From NCBI RefSeq assembly GCF_014195545.1, contig NZ_JACIBX010000004.1:1-64000 (forward strand): DNA of 64,000 nucleotides. Reading direction: 5' to 3'. A program made the translations under genes and the position numbers. The notes beneath the pieces were generated by a model that saw only the letters and a list, made by a program, of their open reading frames with translations, made no database searches and was not told the DNA's origin. Every line of letters begins with the position of its first letter. Positions within the stretch are counted from its first letter, which is position 1. This DNA is from Limimaricola variabilis. Its GTDB lineage: Bacteria > Pseudomonadota > Alphaproteobacteria > Rhodobacterales > Rhodobacteraceae. Of the stretch, positions 18,106 to 29,331 are shown in pieces.

Positions 18106-18123
18106 GACCGGGCCAACCCGGTC
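18106..18123 (-). terminator. Hairpin at the uxuA stop codon
   Basis: GACCGGG, loop CCAA, CCCGGTC is a perfect 7-bp stem that overlaps the TGA of uxuA. There is no T-run on the minus strand, so it may be a processing or stabilising hairpin, not a full intrinsic terminator. Confidence 0.35.
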
Positions 18124-19339
18124 ATGGCTTCAGCCCATGCGCGGGATGGTCGAGCGCGGTCATGACGCCGCGCAGCTCGGCCAGCCCCTTCAGCCGTCCG
18201 ATCGCCGGGTATCCCGGCTGGGCGCGGCGCTTCAGGTCGTCGAGGATGTCCTGCCCGTGATCGGGCCGGAACGGGATCGAGGCATCGGCGCGGCCCTCGG
18301 CCCGGCGCCGCGCTTCCTCGCGCAGCACTGCCGCGATGAATGCCACCATGTCGGTGTCGCCGCCCAGATGCTCGGCCTCATGGAACGAGCAAGGCGTGCC
18401 TTCGCTTTCGCGGGTCACGTTGCGCATGTGCAGGAAATGCACCCGGTCGCCGAGCCGCGCCATCATGCCGGGGATGTCGTTGTCGGCCCGCGCGCCGAGC
18501 GAGCCGGAGCACAGCGTGATGCCGTTGGCGCGCAGCCTCACGGCCTCGATCACGGCGCGGTAATCGGCCTCGGTCGACATCACGCGCGGCAGACCGAGGA
18601 GGGGAAACGGCGGATCATCGGGGTGGCAGCAGAGCCTGAGCCCCAGCCGCTCGGCCACGGGCGCGACTTCCGACAGGAAATCGATGAGGTGGCCGCGCAG
18701 CCTCTCGGCCGACATGTCGGCATATTCGGCCAGATGACCCCGCACATCCTCGAGCGTGAAATGCTCCGCCGCGCCCGGCAACCCGAACACGATATTGGTC
18801 GTGAGCGCCCGCCGCGCCGCGTCATCCATCCGCGCGAAACGCTCCGCCGCGATCTCGGCCACGCCGGCGGGAAAGCTCTCCGCCGCGCCGGGCCGCTTCA
18901 GGATATGGATGTCGAAGGCCGCGAAATCATGCAAGTCGAAGCGCATCGCCGTGCCGCCATGGGCGACGCGGTAGGCCAGATCGGTGCGGGTCCAGTCCAG
19001 CACCGGCATGAAGTTGTAGCAGATCACCTCGATCCCGGCGGCGGCGAGGTTCTCCATGCTCTGCTTGTAGATCGCGAGATGCGCGCGCCAGTCGCCGGTC
19101 TGCTTCTTGATGTCCTCGGATACCGGCAGGCTCTCGACCACCTCCCAGGCGAGGCCGGATGGGCTGCCATCGGCGCGCGTCGCGATCTCGCGCTGCCGCC
19201 GCGCGATCTGCTCCGGCGTCCAGATCTCACCAGTCGGCACGTGGTGCAGCGCCGAGACGACGCCTTCGACCCCGGCCTGCAGCATGTCATCGATGCCGAC
19301 CCCGTCCTTCGGTCCGAACCAGCGCCAGGTTTGCCGCAT
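18122..19339 (-). CDS. uxuA: Mannonate dehydratase
   Basis: This 405-residue cytoplasmic enzyme dehydrates D-mannonate to 2-keto-3-deoxygluconate in hexuronate breakdown. The family start MRQTWRWFGPKDGVG is followed by the TIM-barrel segments EVICYNFMPVLDWTRTDL, RLCCHPDDPPFPLLGLPR and TLCSGSLGARADNDIP, with the His, Cys and Asp residues used for metal binding in UxuA. Length equals that of typical UxuA (about 395-405 aa). I chose the ATG at 19339, preceded by GAGGAG. A GntR-family regulator is divergent. No uronate isomerase or reductase lies in the window, so the rest of the pathway must be elsewhere. Confidence 0.94.
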   Translation of the reverse strand: MRQTWRWFGPKDGVGIDDMLQAGVEGVVSALHHVPTGEIWTPEQIARRQREIATRADGSPSGLAWEVVESLPVSEDIKKQTGDWRAHLAIYKQSMENLAAAGIEVICYNFMPVLDWTRTDLAYRVAHGGTAMRFDLHDFAAFDIHILKRPGAAESFPAGVAEIAAERFARMDDAARRALTTNIVFGLPGAAEHFTLEDVRGHLAEYADMSAERLRGHLIDFLSEVAPVAERLGLRLCCHPDDPPFPLLGLPRVMSTEADYRAVIEAVRLRANGITLCSGSLGARADNDIPGMMARLGDRVHFLHMRNVTRESEGTPCSFHEAEHLGGDTDMVAFIAAVLREEARRRAEGRADASIPFRPDHGQDILDDLKRRAQPGYPAIGRLKGLAELRGVMTALDHPAHGLKP

Positions 19340-19440
19340 GATGATCCACTCCTCGGTATGCGATGGACCGTAGTCTGCAGCCTGCAAGTTTACAAGTATG
19401 GTAGTATACGTTAGCTTTGGGGCGGAACAAGAGAGCGCCC
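19340..19440. promoter_or_regulatory. Divergent promoter region uxuA / GntR gene
   Basis: The 101-base gap is AT-richer than its surroundings and contains GTATAC (19404-19409) within a partly symmetric AAGTATGGTAGTATACGTT stretch. FCD-type GntR regulators bind short dyads of this kind, so it is a candidate operator for both genes. I cannot define exact half-sites. Confidence 0.4.
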
Positions 19441-20154
19441 ATGCCAGAAACCCAGCCCCGCCGTTTTGCCCTCGACGCCATGATCCCGGTCGGCCTCCAG
19501 CTCATCACGAGCCTGCGTGACCGCATCGTCGTCGGTGAACTGGCGCCGGGAACGCGGCTCTCCGAGCAGGACATCGCCACCGCCTACGGGCTGTCGCGCC
19601 AGCCGGTGCGCGAGGCGTTCATTCGGCTGGCCGGGGAAAAGCTCGTCGAGGTCCGGCCTCAGCGCGGCACCTTCGTGCGCAAGATCGACCTGGCAGAGGT
19701 CGAGACCTCGCGCTTCATTCGCGAGGCGATCGAAGCCGATATCGCGCGACTGGCGGCGGAGCGCGCGGATGCAGACGCCGTGGCCGAGCTGAAGCGCCTG
19801 ATGGCGCAGCAGACAGAGATCGCGTCGCATGCGGGCAGCAGCTTCGTCGAACTCGACGAGCTGTTCCACGCCACCCTCGCGCGGATCGCCGACCGGGCCG
19901 ACGCCTGGAGCTATCTCCAGCCGATCAAGATGCACATGGACCGTGTGCGGCATCTCACGGCGGCGAAGTTTCCGGTCGACCGGCTGGTCAGCCAGCACTG
20001 CGCCATCGTCGATGCGATCGCCGCGCATGATCCCGATGCCGCCGAGGCGGCGCTCCGGGCCCATCTCCGCGGGGTGCTTGAGGACCTCCCGAAGATCGCG
20101 CAGGCCCATCCCGATTTCTTCATCGCAGAGACGCTCAGGTCTGGTCGGTCATGA
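19441..20154 (+). CDS. GntR-family (FCD) regulator, UxuR/ExuR-like
   Basis: This 237-residue regulator has a winged helix at about residues 10-75 (LITSLRDRIVVGELAPGTRL, DIATAYGLSRQPVREAFIRL, and the wing VRPQRGTFV). A C-terminal FCD effector domain contains the metal-type His in FHATL and QHCAIVDAIAAHD. I chose the ATG at 19441; a TTG at 19417 would add eight residues without a better ribosome site. Divergence from uxuA suggests that it represses that gene in the absence of a hexuronate or mannonate intermediate. Confidence 0.88.
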   Translation: MPETQPRRFALDAMIPVGLQLITSLRDRIVVGELAPGTRLSEQDIATAYGLSRQPVREAFIRLAGEKLVEVRPQRGTFVRKIDLAEVETSRFIREAIEADIARLAAERADADAVAELKRLMAQQTEIASHAGSSFVELDELFHATLARIADRADAWSYLQPIKMHMDRVRHLTAAKFPVDRLVSQHCAIVDAIAAHDPDAAEAALRAHLRGVLEDLPKIAQAHPDFFIAETLRSGRS

Positions 20155-20286
20155 GGTGTCCGAGCCTGCGCCGATCTCCCCTGCCCTGAAGTTGAGTGAC
20201 CAAAGCGCCGCGCGGCGAGCGCTCCTGCCGGCAGCACGGTTAGGATCTGGTAAGCCCGACAGGAACCGAGGGCCGTATGGTCCGCA

Positions 20287-20688
20287 TCAGTCCTCCGGCA
20301 GGGCGCGCGAGCGGCCTTCGGCGTCGAGCGCGACGAAGACGAACTCGGCTTCGGTCACCGGAAAGCTCTCCATGGAGAAGCGATTGCGCGCCCAGGCCTC
20401 GACCCGGATCTTCATCGAGCTGCGGCCGGACGATTGCAGCCGCGCATAGAGCGTCACCTCGTCGCCGACCTTGACCGGGCGCAGGAACTGCATGCCGTCG
20501 ACCGCCACGGTGGCGTTGCGCCCGCGCGAACGGGCGGCCGCGAGATTGCCGGCAGCGAGGTCCATCTGCGCCATCAGCCAGCCGCCGAAGATGTCGCCCG
20601 CCGGGTTGGTGTCCGCCGGCATGGCGATGGTGCGGATCACCAGATCCCCTTCGGGGCGCTTGCCGGAACTGCTCCGAATTTCGACCAT
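20287..20688 (-). CDS. yciA: Acyl-CoA thioesterase (YciA/BACH hotdog family)
   Basis: This 133-residue single-hotdog protein hydrolyses acyl-CoA thioesters in the cytoplasm. The diagnostic NPAGDIFGGWLMAQMDLA segment, with its Asn and Asp, is followed by ATVAVDGMQFLRPVKVGDEV and the TLYARLQSSGRSSMKIRVEA strands. Length is that of YciA. I took the ATG at 20688 with GAAGGG ahead of it; the frame extends upstream but that part has no family match. It is convergent with the GntR gene and appears monocistronic. Confidence 0.88.
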   Translation of the reverse strand: MVEIRSSSGKRPEGDLVIRTIAMPADTNPAGDIFGGWLMAQMDLAAGNLAAARSRGRNATVAVDGMQFLRPVKVGDEVTLYARLQSSGRSSMKIRVEAWARNRFSMESFPVTEAEFVFVALDAEGRSRALPED

Positions 20689-21261
20689 GCCGCGCCCTTC
20701 CCTGCCACTTCCCCTACGAGGCAAGCGCACCGACCCCCGGAATTCAATCGGAGATCCCCCAGCCGCTATTTCAACGGCAGGCAATGCACCGGAAACGAGG
20801 AAATCCATGCCGTGGCAGAGCGTTGCGGGCGATCTTCTCAGCACCGCTGCAACCTATTCGGAGCGGCTGGTTACGGGTGACAAGAACTGCGTCCGAACAT
20901 CACGAACCGTGAATATGACCAATACATCGATCTAGGCCAAGTACAACAAACTATAGGACAATCGCGCATCACGCTTTCGCCGAACCCCCTCCGAAACCTC
21001 ATGAAATCGGCCGCAGCCGGGTTTCAGGAACAAACAGCGTCCCATCCCGATTCGGGCTCTCCTTCCTAGGAGAATTCATTACAAGCACGGCCCAATTTCT
21101 CACGAAAAATTGTGTTAATATGGACCTGTCCCCGAGACTCGTCCCATCGCATGATCCCGGCCCCTCAGAGGGCCGATGGCGGCTTTGTGCCTCCAGACCC
21201 TATCCCCATGGGTCCCCCTCCTGCGGCTTCGGGCGAGCCTGTATTGTTTTTGGAGGTTGAG
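20689..21261. other. Long intergenic region before the haem peroxidase
   Basis: About 570 bases between divergent yciA and the peroxidase gene hold no recognisable gene. The part 20880-21125 is notably AT-rich for this genome and probably contains the peroxidase promoter; TAATAT at 21116-21121 is a possible -10 element, without a convincing -35. The peroxidase frame remains open back to about 21112, but that stretch lacks family similarity. Confidence 0.4.
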
Positions 21262-23193
21262 ATGCCCGTTTCCCCGAACCCCTTCCTGCGTCCCGCCGAT
21301 GGCCGCTACACCCATCCCGACCACCCCGACTGGGGCGCCACCGGCACCGCCCTGCTGCGGATGCCGTATTATGACCCGGCCGCCTATGGCGCGATGTCGA
21401 GTTACGGCCGCCCCAACCCCCGGGCCATTTCGAACGCCATCGCGGTTCAGGAGGGCGACACCCCGAACGCGGCGGGAGCCTCCGACTTCCTGTGGATCTG
21501 GGGCCAGTTCATCGATCATGACATGTCTCTGACCAGCCCGGGCCACAGCGAGACCGCCCATATCCCGGTGCCACAATGGGACCCCCATTTCGACCCCGCC
21601 GGCCATGGGACCGCAGAGATCCCCTTCACACGTGTCGAAGCGCATGACGGGCACTACACCAACGAAATCACCGCCTATATCGACGGCTCGATGATCTACG
21701 GCTCGGACGAGACCCGGCTCGCCGAGTTGCGCACCGATGGCGGCAAGCTGCTCCTGACCGAAGAGGGCAACATGGTGCGCGACGGTCATGGCTTCATGAC
21801 CGGCGACGTGCGCGCCGCCGAAAACGTGGCGCTGTCGTCGATGCACACCATTTTCGCCCGCGAGCACAACCGCGTGGTCGACGAGCTCTTTGCGGCGGAT
21901 TCCTCGCTGACCGGTGACCAACTCTTCGCCATGGCCCGCGCGCGGGTCGAGGCGACGATCCAGGCCATCACCTACAACGCCTTCCTACCCATGCTACTCG
22001 GCAAGGACGCGATCGGGGGCTATGGGGGCTACGACGAAACGGTGAACCCCGGCATCACGATCGAGTTCTCCACCGCCGTGTTCCGGCTCGGCCACACGCT
22101 GCTTTCGGCCAATCTGCAGCGGATGAGCGAGGACGGCACGGCCTACCAGCCGCTCGCGCTACGCGATGCCTTTTTCAAGCCCGCGATGATGAGCCAACCG
22201 GACGTCATCGAGAACCTCATGCGGGGCGCCGCCACCCAGACCGCCCAGGCGCTCGACAACGCGGTCGTCGAGGATGTGCGTTCCTTCCTCTTCGGCGCGC
22301 CCGGCGCCGGTGGCTTCGATCTCGCCGCGCTCAACATCCAGCGCGGCCGCGATCTCGGCATCGGGAGCTACAACGACCTGCGCGAGGCCGTCGGGCTCGC
22401 GCGGGTGACGAGTTTCTCCGAGATCACCTCCGATGCCGCCCTCGCCGCAAAGCTGGCGTCTGTCTACGCCAATCCCGACGATGTCGATGCATGGGTCGGC
22501 GGACTCGCCGAGGACCCGGTCAATGGTGGGCTTCTCGGCGAGACATTCTCGCGCGTCATGATCGACCAGTTCACCCGGCTGCGCGACGGCGACCCCTATT
22601 GGAGCGAGGGCCGCGCGGATCTCTCCGACGCCGAGAAGGCGGCCCTGTGGGACACCACGCTGTCGGATGTCATCCTGCGCAACACCGATGTCGAGGCGCT
22701 GCAGAAGGACGTCTTCATCGCCATGAACCGCATGGTCGGTACCGACGGCCATGACAAGATCATGGGCGGCGGGGAGCGCGACTTCATCTTCGGCGACAAT
22801 GGCAACGACAAGCTCTATGGCCGCGATGGCGGCGACGACCTGCAGGGCGGCAGGGGCCGGGACAAGCTCATGGGCGGAAACGGCGACGACTATCTCGATG
22901 GCGGCGCCGGCAACGACATGCTGGTCGGTGGCAGGGGCGACGACATGCATGAGGGCGGCGCGGGCCGGGATCGCTTCGACTTCAACGTCCGACAGGGGGG
23001 CCACGACACCATCAAGGATCTCGAGATCGGCATCGACGGCGTCAAGATCACCGGCGTCTCGCTGCGCAAGCTCGATATCAGCGAGGTGGATGGCGAGCTG
23101 ACCCTTTCCTACGGACGCACCGATTGGAGCTTGACGCTCGAGAACCTCACTCTGCAGGACTGGAACCAGCACGGCTGGAACATCCTCGGCTAG
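21262..23193 (+). CDS. Animal-type haem peroxidase with C-terminal RTX repeats
   Basis: This 643-residue protein joins an animal haem peroxidase domain (about 30-480) to RTX calcium-binding nonapeptides (about 493-573, e.g. GGNGDDYLDGGAGNDMLVGG) and a short C-terminal secretion-type tail. The distal haem motif WGQFIDHDMSL places the distal His at 86. The GDVRAAEN segment supplies the Arg/Glu pair (184/187), and FRLGHTLLSANLQ carries the proximal His278. There is no Sec signal. RTX repeats indicate export by a type I system, for which no genes lie in the window. The ATG at 21262 has GGAGG at ideal spacing. In the family such enzymes oxidise halides or organic substrates with H2O2. It stands alone. 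Confidence 0.9.
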   Translation: MPVSPNPFLRPADGRYTHPDHPDWGATGTALLRMPYYDPAAYGAMSSYGRPNPRAISNAIAVQEGDTPNAAGASDFLWIWGQFIDHDMSLTSPGHSETAHIPVPQWDPHFDPAGHGTAEIPFTRVEAHDGHYTNEITAYIDGSMIYGSDETRLAELRTDGGKLLLTEEGNMVRDGHGFMTGDVRAAENVALSSMHTIFAREHNRVVDELFAADSSLTGDQLFAMARARVEATIQAITYNAFLPMLLGKDAIGGYGGYDETVNPGITIEFSTAVFRLGHTLLSANLQRMSEDGTAYQPLALRDAFFKPAMMSQPDVIENLMRGAATQTAQALDNAVVEDVRSFLFGAPGAGGFDLAALNIQRGRDLGIGSYNDLREAVGLARVTSFSEITSDAALAAKLASVYANPDDVDAWVGGLAEDPVNGGLLGETFSRVMIDQFTRLRDGDPYWSEGRADLSDAEKAALWDTTLSDVILRNTDVEALQKDVFIAMNRMVGTDGHDKIMGGGERDFIFGDNGNDKLYGRDGGDDLQGGRGRDKLMGGNGDDYLDGGAGNDMLVGGRGDDMHEGGAGRDRFDFNVRQGGHDTIKDLEIGIDGVKITGVSLRKLDISEVDGELTLSYGRTDWSLTLENLTLQDWNQHGWNILG

Positions 23194-23260
23194 GTCTTTG
23201 CGGGATACCGTCCCGAGCGGCGGCGCCCCAGCGGGACGGCGCGCCCTCGGGATTGCCGCG

Positions 23261-23278
23261 CGGCGTCCGTGGACGCCG
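23261..23278. terminator. Hairpin between convergent peroxidase and tex genes
   Basis: CGGCGTCC and GGACGCCG flank a GT dinucleotide, giving an almost uninterrupted 18-bp palindrome in the 208-base convergent gap. There is no T-run on either side, so a terminator role is only likely from position. Confidence 0.35.
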
Positions 23279-23401
23279 AGGACATCCCTCCGAGGCGACC
23301 GATGACGCCGAGCATGGAGGCGGGCGTTTCGGAACCCCGGCCCTCACGCACCGCAAGCCCGGCAGGGACGCCGCCGGGCCCGCGTGACACGTCATGCGCC
23401 G

Positions 23402-25747
<2,346 letters not shown>

Positions 25748-25888
25748 GGTAGTCCTTTCATCCCCTGCAACGGCCTGCATACGCGCGCGGGCGGACGGAC
25801 AAAAGGGTGGCCGCTGCTGCCCCCGCCCAGGCGGGCCCGCTGGGCAGGACTTCGCCGCCGCGCGTGCGCCGAGGAGGAAGGGGTCGGG

Positions 25889-26173
25889 TCAGGAATCCGA
25901 GAGGTAGTCCTCGGAGACGTAGCCGGTGATCTCGGGCGTGTCGGCGAGCGAGACGCGGCACCACAGCTGTCCCACCTCGGTCACGCAGTTGCGCCGGATC
26001 AGCGGCGTGCCGTCGGGAATGCCCAGGATCACGCTGTAATCGAGCCCGGGCCCCGCGCGCAGGTTGAGCAGCTCGTCGGGGCCGGCGCCCTTGACCACGG
26101 TTCGGGTCCCTGACCCGGCGCAGCCGGAGAGGAGCATCAGCATCAGGGTCGCGGCGATGGCGGGGCGGCGCAT
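25889..26173 (-). CDS. Small lipoprotein with SH3b domain
   Basis: This 94-residue protein starts with a lipoprotein signal: basic MRR, a hydrophobic stretch and the lipobox LLSGC, so Cys18 is the lipidated residue. The rest forms one bacterial SH3 domain with the hallmark LNLRAGPGLDYSVILGIPDG and a late WCRVS...GYVSEDYL. Such domains bind peptidoglycan or stabilise envelope complexes. Without a retention signal I can read, location at the inner or outer membrane is open. No functional partner is evident next to it. Confidence 0.82.
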   Translation of the reverse strand: MRRPAIAATLMLMLLSGCAGSGTRTVVKGAGPDELLNLRAGPGLDYSVILGIPDGTPLIRRNCVTEVGQLWCRVSLADTPEITGYVSEDYLSDS

Positions 26174-26282
26174 AAGCTCACCTTCTTGGTTTCCGTCTCG
26201 TGCCCTTTTGTCAGGCCGGTCGCCGCGAGTGAAGCAGGAACTCCGCCCGTGGCGGCGCGCCGCTCGTGGACGTATGGCGATC

Positions 26283-26312
26283 CCCCGGCGCGGCCCTGCT
26301 GCCGCGCCGGGG
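26283..26312 (-). terminator. Strong 11-bp hairpin after guaD
   Basis: CCCCGGCGCGG (26283-26293) and CCGCGCCGGGG (26302-26312) pair perfectly around an 8-base loop, nine bases past the guaD stop. There is no T-run, so it may be a processing or Rho-assisted 3' end of the purine operon. Confidence 0.5.
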
Positions 26313-26320
26313 CGAGGCGG

Positions 26321-27610
26321 TCATTTCTGCGGACGGCCCGCCACGTAGGTCTGCGCCACCGCCCGGTCATCGCCCAGCATCTGCAGCACGAACAGCTCGT
26401 CCTCGAGGCGCTCCACCCGCTCCATGCGCAGCGCCATGGCCGGGGTCGCGCGGGCGTCGAGGATGACGATGTCGGCCTCGGTGCCCGCATCGAGCGTGCC
26501 GATCCGATCCGCCAGACCCAGCGCGGCGGCGTTGCCACGGGTGATCCAGTCGAAGGCCCGCAGCGCGTGCAGGCTCTGGTTCTGCAGCTGCAGGATCTTG
26601 TAGCCCTCGTTCAGGGTCTGCAGCATCGAGTAGCTGGTGCCCGCGCCGATATCGGTGGCGATGGCGTTGCAGGCGCCTGCGTCGCGCATCCGCGCCTCGT
26701 CGAACAGGCCGCTGCCCAGAAACAGGTTCGAAGTCGGGCAGAAGACCGGCCGCGCGCCGGTCTCGGCGATCCGCGCCACCTCGCGGTCGCTCAGATGGAT
26801 CGCGTGACCCAGCAGCATCCGGTCGTTCAGCAGGCCGTAATGGTCGTAGATGTCGAGATAATCGCGCGCCCGCGGGTAGAGCGAGGTGGCGAAGGCGATC
26901 TCGTCGCGGTTCTCGGACAGGTGGGTCTGCACGTGGCAACCGGGATGCGCGGCGACCAGCGCGCCCGCCATCTCCATCTGTTCGGGCGTCGAGGTGATCG
27001 CGAAGCGCGGCGAGATGGCGTAGCCCGCCCGCCCGCGCCCGTGCCATTTCGCGATCAGCGCCTCGGTCTCGTCATGGCCCTGCTGCGCCGTGTCGCGCAG
27101 ATTGTCGGGGGCGTTCCGGTCCATCATCACCTTGCCGCCGATCATCCGCATGTCGCGCGCCGCCGCCGCCTCGAAATAGGCGTCGGCCGAAGCCGGGTGG
27201 ACCGAGCAATAGGCCACTGCGGTGGTGGTGCCATGCGCGCAGAGCAGGTCGAGGAAACGCGTCGCCATGGCCTGCGCATGCTCCGGGTCGACGAAGCGGG
27301 CCTCCTCGGGGAAGACGTAGCCGTTCAGCCAGTCGAGAAGCTGTCGGCCCCAGGACGCCACGACCTGGAGCTGGGGAAAGTGGATATGCGGATCGATGAA
27401 GCCCGCCATCATCAGATGCGGGCGATGGTCGATCACCGTCGCACCGCCCGCCTGCGGGGCCACCTCGTCATGCGTGCCGGAGGCGAGGATGACGCCGTCG
27501 CGCAAAAGCAGCGCGCCGTCCTCCTCGTAGCGATAGGCGCCGGTGTCGTCGGGGTCCTGCGGCTGCGCCGAAAAGCTGAGCAGTCGGCCGCGAAGCAGTG
27601 TGTCGGTCAT
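26321..27610 (-). CDS. guaD: Guanine deaminase
   Basis: This 429-residue amidohydrolase converts guanine to xanthine and ammonia in the cytoplasm, feeding xanthine dehydrogenase. Metal ligands are visible: GFIDPHIHFPQ (the HxH pair), QTHLSEN, GHAIHLSDRE and ATDIGAGTSYSM (the Asp). The family-specific stretch LDWLNGYVFPEEARF is also present. The ATG at 27610 gives the normal GuaD length. It is the last gene of the xdhA-xdhB-xdhC-permease-guaD operon, 57 bases after the permease. Confidence 0.95.
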   Translation of the reverse strand: MTDTLLRGRLLSFSAQPQDPDDTGAYRYEEDGALLLRDGVILASGTHDEVAPQAGGATVIDHRPHLMMAGFIDPHIHFPQLQVVASWGRQLLDWLNGYVFPEEARFVDPEHAQAMATRFLDLLCAHGTTTAVAYCSVHPASADAYFEAAAARDMRMIGGKVMMDRNAPDNLRDTAQQGHDETEALIAKWHGRGRAGYAISPRFAITSTPEQMEMAGALVAAHPGCHVQTHLSENRDEIAFATSLYPRARDYLDIYDHYGLLNDRMLLGHAIHLSDREVARIAETGARPVFCPTSNLFLGSGLFDEARMRDAGACNAIATDIGAGTSYSMLQTLNEGYKILQLQNQSLHALRAFDWITRGNAAALGLADRIGTLDAGTEADIVILDARATPAMALRMERVERLEDELFVLQMLGDDRAVAQTYVAGRPQK

Positions 27611-27667
27611 GGGTCGGATCCTTGGAGAGCGCCCGGCCCGCATGCGTCGCGGGCCGGGCAGGTTGCA

Positions 27668-29257
27668 TCATTCGGCCGGCGCGGCGGCCGTGGTGGGAGG
27701 AAGGGTGGCGTCGCCCGCCGTCTCCGGTTCGGCCTGCCGCGCGATCAGCGGGTAGACGAACAGGAAGGCGGCGGTGATCAGGTAGCCCACCGTGATCCCG
27801 TCGAGCTGCGGCCACTGCAGCGAAGCGGCGTGCAGGATGCCGACCGAGGACATCACGGCCGCGGCCAGCGCGAAGCCCGCGGCGTTGCGGAAGCGCGCGT
27901 CGATCACCGAGGCCACGATCGCGCCCCAGACGAGACCGGTGATGATCGCGCCCTGCGCCAGGGCGAGATGGCCCTCGTAATGCGCGCCCTCCTGCATCAG
28001 CGCCGCGGTGAGCGCCGCGTCTCCCAGCGCCGGTGCGCCCTCGACCCCGACCGCGTTCATCGCGTTGGCGAGCGAGCCCCACTTGGTGACCAGGAAGCTC
28101 GAGATATGCGGCAGGATCGCGATGGTGACCGCAGCCATGCTCTCGGGGCGGACCGAATGGGCGGTGTTGGTGATCAGGCTGATCGCCACGAAGACCAGCA
28201 CCGGCGCGGCCGCCGCGATCGGGATCAGCCCGTTGAGAAGTGCCAGCAGCCCGAACACCGCCGACAGGCCGATCACGCCCGCCACGCCGATGATGTAGCC
28301 CGCATGCGCCTCCATCCGCTTGTAGGCGGGATGGCCGATATAGACCGTGGTGGGAAAGGGCGAGCCGAACACCGCCCCGATCATCGTCCCGGCCCCGTCG
28401 GTCAGCTGGCACAGCCCGACCGGGTAGACGTCACCCGCGGCCTCGGCGCTCTCGACGTTGTTCATCGTCTCGATGAAGTTGTAGATCTGCACCGGCACCA
28501 AGACGAGCAGCAGCTCGGGGTTGGCGATGAGGTAGCTCACCCCCGCCATCAGGTCGCCGATCCAGGGCAGCGGCGGGTAGAAGCCGATCTGCTCGACCTG
28601 CCAGGACGACTGCCCCAGCACGATCGCGGCGATGGTGCCGACGCCGATCGCCAACAGTCCCGCCGGGATGTCGAAGGGCAGCCGGAACCGCCCGACCAGC
28701 CCCCACAGGATGATCACCAGCGACGAGAAGCCGATCACCGGGTTCTCGAAGATGGTGGCCAGCGGCACCGATCCGATGAACACCAGCGCGATGCCGCACA
28801 GCGTGCCGAGCATGCCCGCGCGCGGCGTGATCCGCTTGAGCAGCGGGCCGACCAGCGCGCCGCAGGCGGCGACGATGCCGCCCAGGAAACCCGCGCCGAT
28901 GCCGACCTGCCAGGCCAGCAGCGCATCCTGCGTCGCCCAGTAGATCGGCCCGATCACCCCGAAGAGATAGACGAACATCACCGGCGTGGAGATGCCGTAG
29001 GGCAGCGCCGTCACGTCGCGCCCGGTCCGCTGCGCGATCCGCCGCGCCAGCCAGACATAGACCGCGACCCCGGCCAGGATGGCGATGGCCGCCCCCGGCA
29101 CGATCCGCCCGTAGACGATCTCGGGCGGCATGCGGAACAGGAACTGGCAGACGCCCGAAAGCACCATCAGGTTCACGAGGTTGTCGGTGAACAGCGCCCA
29201 GAACGCGCTGTAATCGCTCCGGGCGAATATCTTGTAGCTGTAGCCTTGTCGGGTCAT
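27668..29257 (-). CDS. NCS2-family purine permease
   Basis: This 529-residue inner-membrane transporter has about 12-14 hydrophobic helices and belongs to the NCS2 xanthine/uracil permeases, in the longer AzgA-like branch. Characteristic segments include the DNLVNLMVLSGVCQFLF start, TALPYGISTPVMFVYLFGV, VQIYNFIETMNNVESAEAAG (family motif with conserved Glu/Asn) and FGSPFPTTVYIGHPAYKR. It probably takes up hypoxanthine, guanine or xanthine as substrates for the neighbouring GuaD and XdhAB. The ATG at 29257 is preceded by GGGGAGGAG. The C-terminal 25 residues are Pro/Ala/Thr-rich and cytoplasmic. Confidence 0.9.
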   Translation of the reverse strand: MTRQGYSYKIFARSDYSAFWALFTDNLVNLMVLSGVCQFLFRMPPEIVYGRIVPGAAIAILAGVAVYVWLARRIAQRTGRDVTALPYGISTPVMFVYLFGVIGPIYWATQDALLAWQVGIGAGFLGGIVAACGALVGPLLKRITPRAGMLGTLCGIALVFIGSVPLATIFENPVIGFSSLVIILWGLVGRFRLPFDIPAGLLAIGVGTIAAIVLGQSSWQVEQIGFYPPLPWIGDLMAGVSYLIANPELLLVLVPVQIYNFIETMNNVESAEAAGDVYPVGLCQLTDGAGTMIGAVFGSPFPTTVYIGHPAYKRMEAHAGYIIGVAGVIGLSAVFGLLALLNGLIPIAAAAPVLVFVAISLITNTAHSVRPESMAAVTIAILPHISSFLVTKWGSLANAMNAVGVEGAPALGDAALTAALMQEGAHYEGHLALAQGAIITGLVWGAIVASVIDARFRNAAGFALAAAVMSSVGILHAASLQWPQLDGITVGYLITAAFLFVYPLIARQAEPETAGDATLPPTTAAAPAE

Positions 29258-29331
29258 CTTCGGGCTCCTCCCCTTGTCCCCACCCGCCCGCACCGCCGCA
29301 GATCCTCCCCCGCGCGGCCCGAGCGGAAAAT

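Noticed and set aside
18122-20154. A full hexuronate utilisation cluster around uxuA
   Set aside because: Only mannonate dehydratase and its divergent GntR regulator are present; no uronate isomerase, fructuronate reductase or transporter is next to them.
21112-21261. Upstream start of the haem peroxidase
   Set aside because: The added 50 residues are Pro-rich without similarity, while the ATG at 21262 has GGAGG at ideal spacing.
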